Part shown: piece after piece, positions 32,683-41,262 of the stretch
How positions within the stretch are numbered: the stretch's first letter is position 1
Layout: the number at the start of each line of letters is the position of its first letter
From: Armatimonadota bacterium
GTDB taxonomy: Bacteria; Armatimonadota; Zipacnadia; Zipacnadales; JABUFB01
NCBI GenBank assembly: GCA_013314775.1
Contig: JABUFB010000014.1
Location: 1 to 64,000, forward strand
Reading direction: 5' to 3'
DNA length: 64,000 bases
The notes under the pieces: generated by a model
The model's input: only the letters and a program-made list of their open reading frames with translations
Database searches by the model: none
Told to the model about the DNA's origin: nothing
Made by a program: the position numbers and the translations under genes

Positions 32683-33978
32683 ATGAGCAAGCAGCCCGTC
32701 ACCGCTGTGATCATCGGCGCCGGACACCGGTCGATGCTGTACGCCTCCTATGCCCTGCGCCATCCCGATGAGATGAAAATCGTGGCGGTGGCCGAGCCCG
32801 ACGAAGTCCGTCGGCGGAAGGCCGCGGAGGCCCACGGAATCCCACCTGAGCGCTGCTTCCTGACCGCGGAGGAACTCGCCGCACAGCCGCGCATGGCCGA
32901 TGCGGCAATCAATGGCACCATGGACCTGCATCATGTACCGACGACCCTGCCACTGCTGGAGGCGGGCTACCACGTGCTCCTTGAGAAGCCGATCTGCCCG
33001 AATGCTGCGGAATTGATGCAGCTTCTGCGCGCCACACAGGAGACCGGCCTGCATCTCATGATCGGGCACGTCCTGCGATACGCGCCCTTCTACGTGCAGC
33101 TCAAGCAACGGGTGCTCGAGGGCGCCGTCGGCCGGATCATCAGCATGCAGACCGTGGAGAACGTGAGCTACCATCATATGGCCACTGCCTTCGTGCGTGG
33201 GAAGTGGAACCGGCGGGACACCTCCAACCCCATGCTCCTGGCCAAGTGCTGCCACGATCTAGACCTGATCTGCTGGTATATGAGCGGGGTGGATCCGTGT
33301 ACGGTTGCGAGCCTGGGGGGCCGTAGTTTCTTCCGCGAAGAGTGCGCTCCCGAGGGGGCCACGGACCGGTGCCTCAACGGTTGTCCGCTGGAGGAAAACT
33401 GCACTTACTCGGCAGAGACCATGTACCTGGAACAGCGCTTCTGGCCCACCTACGCCTGGGAGGGCATCGAGCACGTGGACAATCCCAGCGACGAGTATAA
33501 GGCCGAGTCGCTGAAAACCACGAACCCCTACGGGCGCTGCGTCTGGCGCTGCGACAATGACGTTGTGGACCATCAGGGCGTGCTGATCCAGTTCGGCGAC
33601 GGCTGTGTCGCATCCCACAGCCTGAACACCGGCACCGCCCGGCCTTGCCGCTCGATACACATCCTGGGAACCGAGGGCGAGCTCCAGGGCGTCATGGAAG
33701 AAGGAAAGTTCGTGATCCGCAGGCCAGACACCCGGCCCGGTCACGAGTTTTCTGAGGAGAGTGTGGACCTGGCGGTCTCCGGCGCCATGCACGGTGGGGG
33801 CGACCTGCGGCTGGTGAGCGATTTCGTGCGGGTTGTGCAGGGCGAAGAACCGTCGATCTCATGCACGAATGTGATGGACTCTGTGAACGGCCATCTGGTG
33901 GCTTTCGCAGCGGACATTTCAATGCTTGAGCAGCGCATGGTCGCGATCCAGGAGTTGCGGGAATCGACCGTTGCATGA
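32683..33978 (+). CDS. Gfo/Idh/MocA oxidoreductase inserted in the hyd cluster
   Basis: The 431-residue protein has a Rossmann fold (AVIIGAGHRSML), LLEKPICPN with the conserved Lys, and CCHDLDLICWYM with the catalytic His region. A Cys-bearing insertion (around residues 210-250, EECAPEGATDRCLNGCPLEENC) is seen in one subgroup of this family. It probably acts on a sugar-type substrate using NAD(P). GGAGAAGACC precedes the ATG. It lies between hydE and aspartase on the same strand, but no reported hydrogenase function is known for it, so it may be a passenger. A promoter starts at its last codons for the next gene. Confidence 0.85.
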   Translation: MSKQPVTAVIIGAGHRSMLYASYALRHPDEMKIVAVAEPDEVRRRKAAEAHGIPPERCFLTAEELAAQPRMADAAINGTMDLHHVPTTLPLLEAGYHVLLEKPICPNAAELMQLLRATQETGLHLMIGHVLRYAPFYVQLKQRVLEGAVGRIISMQTVENVSYHHMATAFVRGKWNRRDTSNPMLLAKCCHDLDLICWYMSGVDPCTVASLGGRSFFREECAPEGATDRCLNGCPLEENCTYSAETMYLEQRFWPTYAWEGIEHVDNPSDEYKAESLKTTNPYGRCVWRCDNDVVDHQGVLIQFGDGCVASHSLNTGTARPCRSIHILGTEGELQGVMEEGKFVIRRPDTRPGHEFSEESVDLAVSGAMHGGGDLRLVSDFVRVVQGEEPSISCTNVMDSVNGHLVAFAADISMLEQRMVAIQELRESTVA

Positions 33979-33999
33979 CAGATAACCGAGCTATATAAT
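33971..33999 (+). promoter_or_regulatory. Promoter for aspartase-hydF
   Basis: TTGCAT (33971-33976, overlapping the stop of the preceding gene), 17 bases, then a perfect TATAAT (33994-33999) in GC-rich DNA. The predicted start near 34006 gives a leader of about 34 bases before the GTG of aspartase. Confidence 0.55.
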
Positions 34000-34039
34000 C
34001 ACGTCAACTGAGCGCCGACCGCGAAGGTGGTGAGTTGTC

Positions 34040-35461
34040 GTGTCGGAGGAGACAAGGACGGAGCGAGATTTGCTGGGCGAGATGGAGATCCCGGCAGACG
34101 CTTACTACGGCATTCACGCGGCGCGTGCGCTTGAGAACTTTCCGTTGCTGGGACAGCCGGTGCACCCTGCGCTGATTGAGTGCCTGGCGCTCACCAAGAA
34201 GGCCTGCGCTCTTGCTAACATGCGGGCCGGAGTACTGGAAGAGCGAATTGGCCAGGCCATCTGCGCGGCCTGTGATGAGATTGTCGCTGGTAAGTTGCAC
34301 GACCAGTTCATCGTCGATGCGCTCCAGGGGGGCGCCGGCACATCCAGCAACATGAACGCCAACGAGGTCATCGCGAACCGCGCGATCGAACTGCTCGGCG
34401 GCACCAAGGGCGATTACTCCCTCGTTCACCCCAACGACCACGTGAATCTGTCGCAGTCCACGAACGACGTCTTCCCCACGGCTGTGAAGGTCGCGGCGAT
34501 CAAGCTGCTACGACCGTTGAGCCAGGCGATGAGCGACCTCCAGGGGGCGCTGCAGCAGAAGGAGAGGCAGTTCGCGGCGATTGTAAAGCTGGGCCGCACG
34601 GAGATGCAGGATGCGGTGCCTGTGACAGTGGGGCAGGAGTTTGCGGCATGGGCTCAGGCCATCCAGCGAGACTGGTGGCGGCTTTACAAGGTGGAGGAGC
34701 GCCTGCGCCAGGTGAACCTGGGGGGGACAGCGATCGGGACCGGGCTGAACGCGCCCCTACGGTATGTTTACTCCGCGGTCGATTATCTGCGCGACTTCAC
34801 CGGCTTCGGACTTGCGCGGGCCGAGAACCTCATAGACTGCACCCAGAACTGTGACGTATTTGTGGAAGTCTCAGGGCTGCTCAAGGCTGCCGCGGTGGAT
34901 CTTGCCAAGATCGCGGCAGACCTGCGCCTGCTGTCCTCCGGGCCGAAAGGCGGGTTCGGGGAATTCCGGCTGCCTCCCCGGCAGGCGGGCTCGTCCATCA
35001 TGCCCGGAAAAATCAACCCGGTGATCACCGAAGCGGTGACGCAGGCCGCTTACCAGGTGGTTGCAAACGACAGCGCAATCACTCTGGCGGCGCAGGCCGG
35101 GCAACTGGAACTGAACGCATTCATCCCGCTGATCGCCCACAACCTGTTCCAGTCGCTGGACCTTCTCACTCGTGCGGCGCTGATGCTCAAGGACAAGTGC
35201 ATTCTGGGCATCGAGGTGGACGAGGAGCATTGCCGTGAGCTGCTGGAGCGCAGCGCGGCGCTGGCCACTGCGATGGCGCCTTACATCGGCTACGACGAGG
35301 CCTCGCGTGTCGCGAAGACGGCGTTGGCAGAGAACCTGACCGTGCCGGAGGTCCTTCTGCGCGAGGGCCTTGTCACAGAAGAGAAACTCGCTGACATGCT
35401 GCGGCCCGAACAGCTGACAACACCGGGCATCGCCGGAGACAAGAGACGACGGGAAACGTAG
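34040..35461 (+). CDS. aspA: Aspartate ammonia-lyase
   Basis: The 473-residue enzyme belongs to the fumarase/aspartase superfamily: LGEMEIPADAYYGIHAARA at the start, GAGTSSNMNANEV, HPNDHVNLSQSTND, TEMQDAVPVTVG-type helix and the GSSIMPGKINPVITE signature loop. The NPV-I-x-E ending and QAAYQVVAND favour aspartase over fumarase. It would convert aspartate to fumarate and ammonia in the cytosol. GTG 34040 has AAGGTGG upstream. It ends ten bases before hydF. Aspartase genes recur among [FeFe]-hydrogenase maturation genes in several anaerobes, possibly linked to supply of the nitrogen of the bridging dithiolate, a role that is not established. Confidence 0.9.
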   Translation: MSEETRTERDLLGEMEIPADAYYGIHAARALENFPLLGQPVHPALIECLALTKKACALANMRAGVLEERIGQAICAACDEIVAGKLHDQFIVDALQGGAGTSSNMNANEVIANRAIELLGGTKGDYSLVHPNDHVNLSQSTNDVFPTAVKVAAIKLLRPLSQAMSDLQGALQQKERQFAAIVKLGRTEMQDAVPVTVGQEFAAWAQAIQRDWWRLYKVEERLRQVNLGGTAIGTGLNAPLRYVYSAVDYLRDFTGFGLARAENLIDCTQNCDVFVEVSGLLKAAAVDLAKIAADLRLLSSGPKGGFGEFRLPPRQAGSSIMPGKINPVITEAVTQAAYQVVANDSAITLAAQAGQLELNAFIPLIAHNLFQSLDLLTRAALMLKDKCILGIEVDEEHCRELLERSAALATAMAPYIGYDEASRVAKTALAENLTVPEVLLREGLVTEEKLADMLRPEQLTTPGIAGDKRRRET

Positions 35462-35471
35462 GTGACCTGAC

Positions 35472-36704
35472 GTGACCAGTATGAACCAAACGCCCAGCAG
35501 CGAGCGGCTGCACATCGCCATCTTCGGGCGGCGGAATGCAGGGAAGTCCAGCCTGATCAACGCGCTGACCCGGCAGGAAGCAGCCATTGTCTCCGCTGTC
35601 CCGGGGACTACCACAGACCCGGTGCGAAAGTCCATGGAGATCCTGCCCATCGGGCCGGTTGTCATCGTGGACACCGCGGGGATCGACGATGTGGGAGAAC
35701 TTGGCGAGAAGCGCATCCGGATGACCATGCGCATTCTCGACCAGACTAATCTGGCGCTGCTGGTGCTGGATCAGGAGCAGTCTATCGACGGCTACGAGGA
35801 GGAACTCCTCGAGCATTTCCGAAAACGCGAGACGGACGTGATTGCGGTCGCAAACAAGATCGACTCGAATCCCGACTACTCCCGGGCGAAAGAGTGGGCC
35901 AAGTCCCGCGGCGTCCCCTTCGCGGCCGTGAGCGCGATGACAGGTGAAGGCATTGAGGACCTCAAGCGCCTCATGGCCGATGTGGCGCCTGAGAACTTCT
36001 TTCAGCCTGCGATCATCGGCGATCTGCTCAATCCGGGCGACATCGCGATCCTGGTTATTCCGGTGGACAAGGCCGCGCCCAAAGGCCGCCTGATCCTGCC
36101 GCAGGTCATGACACTGCGCGACGCCATTGACCATGACGCCTACGCCATGGTGGTCAAAGAGCGGGAACTGCGGGATGCTATCGGGAGCCTGAACAAGAAG
36201 CCGAAAATCGTGGTGACGGATTCGCAGGCGGTCCTGAAGGCTTCGGCCGACACCCCGCGCGACATCCCCTTCACCACCTTCAGCATCCTGTTCGCGCGCT
36301 ACAAAGGAGACCTGGAGATGCTCGCGAAGGGTGCGAAAGCGCTGCGCAAGATCAAGCCCGGCGCGAAGGTACTTATCGCCGAGGGCTGCACGCACCATCC
36401 GGTGCCCGACGACATTGGGCAGGTGCAGATTCCGCGCTGGCTGCGGCAATATGCGGGTGGCGAGATCCAGTTCGACTATGTTTCCGGGGGCGATTTCCCC
36501 GCGAACCTTGCCGAATATGACCTCGTGGTGCATTGCGGGGCGTGCATGCTGAACCGCCAGGAGATGTTGGCGCGCCTGGGACGGGCCGAAGAATTGGGTA
36601 TCCCGATCATCAACTACGGTGTGTTCCTCTGCTTCGTGCACGGTGTATTGGAACGGGCCCTGGAGCCGTTCCCCCTGGCAAGATTGGCCTTCGAAGAAGA
36701 CTGA
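35472..36704 (+). CDS. hydF: [FeFe]-hydrogenase maturation GTPase HydF
   Basis: The 410-residue scaffold assembles the diiron subcluster and delivers it to HydA. The N-terminal GTPase domain has Walker A GRRNAGKSS (19-27), switch PGTTTDPV, DTAGIDD and ANKID. A dimerisation domain follows. The C-terminal cluster domain carries C306-T-H-H and HCGAC (C355, C358), the three Cys that bind its [4Fe-4S] cluster. GTG 35472 has AGGTGA upstream and ATG 35481 is an alternative. It is probably co-transcribed with aspartase. A strong hairpin follows at 36726. Confidence 0.95.
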   Translation: MTSMNQTPSSERLHIAIFGRRNAGKSSLINALTRQEAAIVSAVPGTTTDPVRKSMEILPIGPVVIVDTAGIDDVGELGEKRIRMTMRILDQTNLALLVLDQEQSIDGYEEELLEHFRKRETDVIAVANKIDSNPDYSRAKEWAKSRGVPFAAVSAMTGEGIEDLKRLMADVAPENFFQPAIIGDLLNPGDIAILVIPVDKAAPKGRLILPQVMTLRDAIDHDAYAMVVKERELRDAIGSLNKKPKIVVTDSQAVLKASADTPRDIPFTTFSILFARYKGDLEMLAKGAKALRKIKPGAKVLIAEGCTHHPVPDDIGQVQIPRWLRQYAGGEIQFDYVSGGDFPANLAEYDLVVHCGACMLNRQEMLARLGRAEELGIPIINYGVFLCFVHGVLERALEPFPLARLAFEED

Positions 36705-36725
36705 CCGAGGCGCCGCGCTATCTCC

Positions 36726-36762
36726 GATATCCCTCCCTGCCGCCGCGGCATGGAGGGATATC
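36726..36762 (+). terminator. Long hairpin after hydF
   Basis: GATATCCCTCC (36726-36736) pairs perfectly with GGAGGGATATC (36752-36762). Inside, TGCCG pairs with CGGCA around a CCG loop. The two stems are separated by one mismatch, giving 16 paired positions. There is no T-tract, so it may be a transcript-stabilising or rho-assisted end, or a mobile palindrome. Its place just after hydF suggests it marks the end of the hydrogenase block. Confidence 0.6.
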
Positions 36763-36811
36763 GCCGTTCTGGGTGGAAACTTCCGATGCAGATCACTCAC
36801 ATGAGGTGAGC

Positions 36812-39574
36812 ATGATGCAATGGCTTTGCCTGGCGGCTACACTCGTGGCATCGGTAGCCCTGGCCGCGCTTCAGAACGGGGACTTCGAACAGGGGCTCGC
36901 AGGGTGGTCCACCAATCACACCTGGTACGAGCAGCCCAAAGGCGCCGGGATGAGCGCTATTGATGTGGTGGATGGTGAAGGGCGCGGCGGCAGCAAGGCC
37001 CTTCGAATCACCGGGAAGGGGAACCGCGGGATCGCCATGCAGGTCTTCCCAGCCCGCCCGGGACGCTACCGGATCGCGGGCTGGATCCGCACCGAGAACC
37101 TGGGGGATGCAAGCGCCCAGATTCTCGCAGAGTGGATGGACAAGGAAAACAAGTGGATGAGCGGCTCGCCCGCCGGCGCTGTGACCGGCACCACCGACTG
37201 GCAGTGGATCGAGGCCACGGTGGACGCTCCGGCGGGCACACGTTCTGTGCATTTCGACCTCCTGGTGGGTGCCCCGAACTCGGGCACAGCCTGGTTCGAT
37301 GACGTGGTCTTCGAGCGCGTGAAGTCCGGCTTCCCACCGCCGAACCCGCCGAACATCAAGGCGGATACGCCCGCGGGAGGGGATGGCTGCCTGCGCGTGA
37401 CGTGGGACCCCGCGACATTGGGGCAGGGCGTGACCACGGTGCACGTTTTCTGCGAGGAAGACGGGTTCGGTGACGCGGGAACGGCAGTCCCCCGGGCTGC
37501 GTTTGATGCCGAAGCAGGCGAAGGCCTTATCCACTCTCTCGACAATGGCGTCCGGTACGAACTTGCCGCGACCTGCATGAATGGCGACGGTGACACGTCG
37601 CCAATGGGACCGCGTGTCACTGCGACCCCCGCCGATCTTCAGGCTCCCCGCCCGGGTTGGCTCCAGGTGATTGCGACAGTTGCCGGCAGGGCGAGAATCC
37701 GCTGGTGGCCGCACACACTTGAGTTCGATCTTGCGCGGCTGCACGTGATGGCCCGCGCGGATGCGACATCGGCGCCTGTGGGCCTGGAGGTGCGGGAGTT
37801 GGCGGACGTGCTGGCGCTGGACCGGCCCTTCTACTGCACAGAGCCCTGGGTGGAGCTGGAGGTCGCGTTTCCTGAAGGTGCGCGCGAGGTCGGCGTGTCC
37901 TGCGAGGATACCAGCGGCAATCGCGGGGAAGCAGTGTGGGCGGCTCCCTCTGCTCCCGCGAATCTCGCCGCTCAAGCTCCCTGCGCGCTGTGGACTGCGC
38001 CGGCCACGGAGCAACTGCCGGTGGATGCGCCGGCGCCTGCCGAGGGTGAGACCGGGTTCGACCTGCTCCTCATGCGCGGCCAGGCCAAGGGTTTCCAGGT
38101 GATGCTCAGACCTGAGCAGGCGCTCGAGGGCGTTCGGGTGGAGTTTGAGCCGCTCATGCAGGTGGGCGGCGACGGTGCGATCGATCCGCGCTGGCTGGCA
38201 TGGCATTTCGTGGACTATGTGAAGATCGACATCAACTCCCGCGCGACGCCGCGCGAAGAATTGGTCTGGCCCGGTCCCGCTGAATACCCCGACGAGCTCG
38301 CCGATGACCTGGTCCGCGACTTGCAGCCGGGACGGCTGCAGCCGATCTATGTCCGGGTGACCGCGCCGCGGGGCGCCGCTCCGGGACAGTACCGGGGCAG
38401 GGGTTACGTGCGATCGGTACAGGGCAGCCGCGAGTTCGAGATCAGGATTGAAGTGTCGCCGGTTGAGCTTGCGGACAAGCCCAGACTTCAGTTCGTATAC
38501 TGGGATTCATGGGACGATCCCTGCCGACAGTTCGGTGTCGAGCCGTATGCGGCGGACGGCTGGCGGGTGCTGGCCCGCCACGCTCAGCTCATGAAGGCAC
38601 ATCACCAGAATGTTTTCGTGGCCGCCTGGAGCCGGGTCCAGTCTTACCGCCTTGCAGACGGCCGGCTGGTGCATGACTTCCGGCTGTTCGATCGTTACCT
38701 GCGGACCCTCATGGAGAATGGCGTCGACCGGCGCATCTGCCTGAGCCACATGGGAAGCCGCACAACGGGCGAGTGGCAATGCCCGACCATGGGCTCCCAT
38801 GGCCACGTGGTCACGGACCTGGCCAAAGGCGAGCAATTCCAGATGGACGTCATCGACCTGCTCCCGGCGCTCGAAAAGCACATCGAGGAAATCGGGCTCC
38901 TGGACCGGTTCACGGTTCACGTGGCCGACGAGCCTATCCCGGTGAACCTGGACAGCTACCGCGAGCTGTCGGCGCGAGTGAAGGCGGCGGCTCCCAGGCT
39001 GCCGCGGATAGATGCGGTGCATGTGCCGAACCTGGAAGGAGCGCTGGAGGTCTGGGTGCCGCAGCTCAACTACTTCGAGCAGTGGCTGGACCAGTACAAG
39101 GCGGCCCAGGCGGCGGGGAATGAGGTCTGGTTCTACGTGGCTTGGGTACCGCAGGGCAAACACCCCAACCGGATGATCGACAGTCATGCCATCAAGTCGC
39201 GGGTGCTTCACTGGCTCAATGCCATGTATGACACCGACGGCTACCTGCATTGGGCGCTGAACCGCTGGTCGATACCGCTGTCGTCGCTGGAGTCGCCCGG
39301 CGATCAATACATCTGCTGGCCGAGTCGCCTGTTCGTCTCGGATAGCTCCCTGCGTTATGAGGCAGAGCGCGAGGGCCTTGAGGACTGCGAGTTGATGTTC
39401 ATGCTGATCGATGAACTGATGAAAGGCGGTCTCACCCGCGAGCAGGCGCTGGCGCAGGTGGTCGAGCTGGCAAGCCCCGGGGTGCGCGGGTTCCAGGACT
39501 ACTCCCGCCAATGGGCGGACCTTGAGATGGCGCGCAAGGCGATGCTGGATCGTCTGGCCGGGGCTGGTCAGTGA
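36812..39574 (+). CDS. Secreted DUF4091-type glycoside hydrolase-like protein
   Basis: The 920-residue product starts with a signal peptide (MQWLCLAATLVASVALAA). A carbohydrate-binding module follows (LQNGDFEQGLAGWST, residues about 20-170), then two fibronectin-like beta domains (about 180-400). The C-terminal half carries the DUF4091 barrel: LMKAHHQNVF, FTVHVADEPIPVNLDSY with candidate acid Asp-Glu, VPQLNYFEQW, YVAWVPQGKHPN, a DGYLHWALNRW core, SLRYEAEREGLEDCELM at the end. AGGTGAG precedes the ATG pair at 36812/36815. An ORF extension to 36533 overlaps hydF and is rejected. The stop overlaps the next GTG by four bases. Confidence 0.85.
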   Translation: MMQWLCLAATLVASVALAALQNGDFEQGLAGWSTNHTWYEQPKGAGMSAIDVVDGEGRGGSKALRITGKGNRGIAMQVFPARPGRYRIAGWIRTENLGDASAQILAEWMDKENKWMSGSPAGAVTGTTDWQWIEATVDAPAGTRSVHFDLLVGAPNSGTAWFDDVVFERVKSGFPPPNPPNIKADTPAGGDGCLRVTWDPATLGQGVTTVHVFCEEDGFGDAGTAVPRAAFDAEAGEGLIHSLDNGVRYELAATCMNGDGDTSPMGPRVTATPADLQAPRPGWLQVIATVAGRARIRWWPHTLEFDLARLHVMARADATSAPVGLEVRELADVLALDRPFYCTEPWVELEVAFPEGAREVGVSCEDTSGNRGEAVWAAPSAPANLAAQAPCALWTAPATEQLPVDAPAPAEGETGFDLLLMRGQAKGFQVMLRPEQALEGVRVEFEPLMQVGGDGAIDPRWLAWHFVDYVKIDINSRATPREELVWPGPAEYPDELADDLVRDLQPGRLQPIYVRVTAPRGAAPGQYRGRGYVRSVQGSREFEIRIEVSPVELADKPRLQFVYWDSWDDPCRQFGVEPYAADGWRVLARHAQLMKAHHQNVFVAAWSRVQSYRLADGRLVHDFRLFDRYLRTLMENGVDRRICLSHMGSRTTGEWQCPTMGSHGHVVTDLAKGEQFQMDVIDLLPALEKHIEEIGLLDRFTVHVADEPIPVNLDSYRELSARVKAAAPRLPRIDAVHVPNLEGALEVWVPQLNYFEQWLDQYKAAQAAGNEVWFYVAWVPQGKHPNRMIDSHAIKSRVLHWLNAMYDTDGYLHWALNRWSIPLSSLESPGDQYICWPSRLFVSDSSLRYEAEREGLEDCELMFMLIDELMKGGLTREQALAQVVELASPGVRGFQDYSRQWADLEMARKAMLDRLAGAGQ

Positions 39575-40533
39575 AAAGTGGCCGGGACGCGTGGACGGAT
39601 GGCGGCCGGATTTCAGCGACGAGAGCAGCAGCGGTTCTTGTGCTACCGCTGGTGGTGGCGATGAGCCTGCTGTCCGGATGCCAACCGCGCGGGACACCCC
39701 CGGCACCCGGGCTCGACCGGGTGCTTGACCCCGTGCCCGCGCGGGCTGTGCCTGACAGCGCCATGCGCTGGCTGGATGTCGCGGGCGCGCCCTATGGGGA
39801 AGCCTTCCGAACTCCGCGATTTTATGAGCCCACAGACCGCAGGTATGTGCGGGTGGAATGGGCTTCGCAGGCGGACACGTTCCGGGGCAGGATCGTCATG
39901 CGCGGTCTGAAGCCCAACTTCGCATACCAACTCAAGCTCATGGGACGGGCAGGCGTCATGCCCGGAGACCCGACGCCCGAGGCCCTTGCGAGCAGACGGC
40001 TCGGGGAACTGGGACGATGGTGGTCAGCCGTCGACGACTCGAATGTGGCCGACTGCAAACTGGAAGCGCGCCTGAGAGCCGGAGCAGATGTCCGCGGGTA
40101 CCTTCTCTTCGATTTCCTGGTGACCGATCGCAACGGCGACTGTGTCCGCGAATTTGCTCTGGATAGCAGCTACCACGTGCTGTGGCGGTCGGATCAGCGG
40201 ACGCGAGGTCGCACTGATTCGCCCTACCACGAGGTGCGGGTGGACCGGGGGCACTACGGGTACGCTTCGAGTGACACGCCTGCCCCGGAAACCGTCCGAG
40301 TGTTCGCTGAGAGGGAAGGGCAGCGCCCCAGGCCCGGCAACATCATCCTGCCACCCGGGGAGTACCCTGTGCTCATCAACATCACCGAAGAGAGCTTCCA
40401 CGCGAACCAGAAGGTGCGGGTGCAGGACGGTGGTTTCTGGGCCCAGGTGCTGGAGGGCCCGGTGGATTTTGTCATCTCGCGCGCTGTACGGGAGCCGCAG
40501 ACTTCAGCCGGTCGGAAGCCGAGTGCACCATGA
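39571..40533 (+). CDS. Putative lipoprotein of unknown function
   Basis: The 320-residue protein has a hydrophobic segment (VLVLPLVVAMSLLSGC) ending in a lipobox LLSGC, so it is probably a diacylglycerol-anchored lipoprotein. The rest is beta-rich with FRGRIVMRGLKPNFAYQLKLMG and LPPGEYPVLINITEESFH, which looks like an Ig or transthyretin-like fold. I do not recognise a family. GTG 39571 overlaps the DUF4091 stop (GTGA), and its own end overlaps the methyltransferase start (ATGA), so the three genes are coupled. Confidence 0.75.
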   Translation: MKSGRDAWTDGGRISATRAAAVLVLPLVVAMSLLSGCQPRGTPPAPGLDRVLDPVPARAVPDSAMRWLDVAGAPYGEAFRTPRFYEPTDRRYVRVEWASQADTFRGRIVMRGLKPNFAYQLKLMGRAGVMPGDPTPEALASRRLGELGRWWSAVDDSNVADCKLEARLRAGADVRGYLLFDFLVTDRNGDCVREFALDSSYHVLWRSDQRTRGRTDSPYHEVRVDRGHYGYASSDTPAPETVRVFAEREGQRPRPGNIILPPGEYPVLINITEESFHANQKVRVQDGGFWAQVLEGPVDFVISRAVREPQTSAGRKPSAP

Positions 40534-41222
40534 GTAAGGCCGTGCAGCGGATGTTCGGGCAGATCCCGGCAACTTACGAGCTGACCAATACCGCGATGAC
40601 GCTGGGGTTGGACCGAACCTGGCGCCGGGCAGCGGCGCGAATAGCGGTGGCCCACGGTGGAAGCAGCTGGCTGGACGTGTGCTGCGGAACCGGAGACATG
40701 ACTTTGGAGCTGCGGCGCCAGGGCGGAAACGGCCCGGTCATCATCGGCGCAGATTTCGCGCTGCCCATGCTCCAACGGGGTAGACAACGTGCCGCCGGTC
40801 CAGGAACGGCGTTCGTCGCCGCAGACGCCACGCGCCTGCCCTTTGCGAAGGACCAATTCGACCTCGTGACGGTCTCCTTCGCGTCACGGAACCTGAACAC
40901 CGGGCGGGAAGCGTTCAGGGCCGCCTGGAGTGAGATGGCCCGCGTGCTAAAGCCCGGCGGGGCGCTGGTGATTGTGGAGACCAGCCAGCCACCGAACCGG
41001 TTTGTGCGATGGGCCTATCACACCTTCGTGCGTCTCACAGTTCCCGCTCTCGGTCGGCTTATTTCCGGTTCGCGTGAGGCGTATGCGTATCTCGCCCACA
41101 CGATTCCCCGGTTTCTCGGCGCCGATGAGTTCGCTGCAGTGCTGGGGGATTGCGGATTCTCAGACGTCACTTTCCACCGTATGACCTTTGGTGCGGTGGC
41201 CGTCCTCGTTGCGGTCAAGTAA
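40530..41222 (+). CDS. UbiE/MenG-type SAM methyltransferase
   Basis: The 230-residue class I methyltransferase has MFGQIPATYELTNTAMTLGLDRTWRR, the start typical of UbiE/MenG, motif I LDVCCGTGDM, GADFALPML, ATRLPFAKDQFDLVTVSFASRNL and LKPGGALVIVETSQP. The family methylates demethylmenaquinone or demethoxyubiquinol at the inner face of the membrane. The RNL step (usually GIRNV) is retained in altered form. No other quinone genes are nearby, so the substrate is inferred from family alone. Coupled to the lipoprotein gene by ATGA overlap. Confidence 0.85.
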   Translation: MSKAVQRMFGQIPATYELTNTAMTLGLDRTWRRAAARIAVAHGGSSWLDVCCGTGDMTLELRRQGGNGPVIIGADFALPMLQRGRQRAAGPGTAFVAADATRLPFAKDQFDLVTVSFASRNLNTGREAFRAAWSEMARVLKPGGALVIVETSQPPNRFVRWAYHTFVRLTVPALGRLISGSREAYAYLAHTIPRFLGADEFAAVLGDCGFSDVTFHRMTFGAVAVLVAVK

Positions 41223-41262
41223 GCCCCGGGCCACTGGGCGGAACCTCAGGAGTTGATGGCGC

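Noticed and set aside
36797-38206. 469-residue minus-strand frame
   Set aside because: It is antisense to the DUF4091 protein and lacks any family signature.
40530-41222. UbiE-like gene as proof of quinone-based respiration
   Set aside because: It stands alone among carbohydrate genes, and the methyltransferase family includes other substrates.
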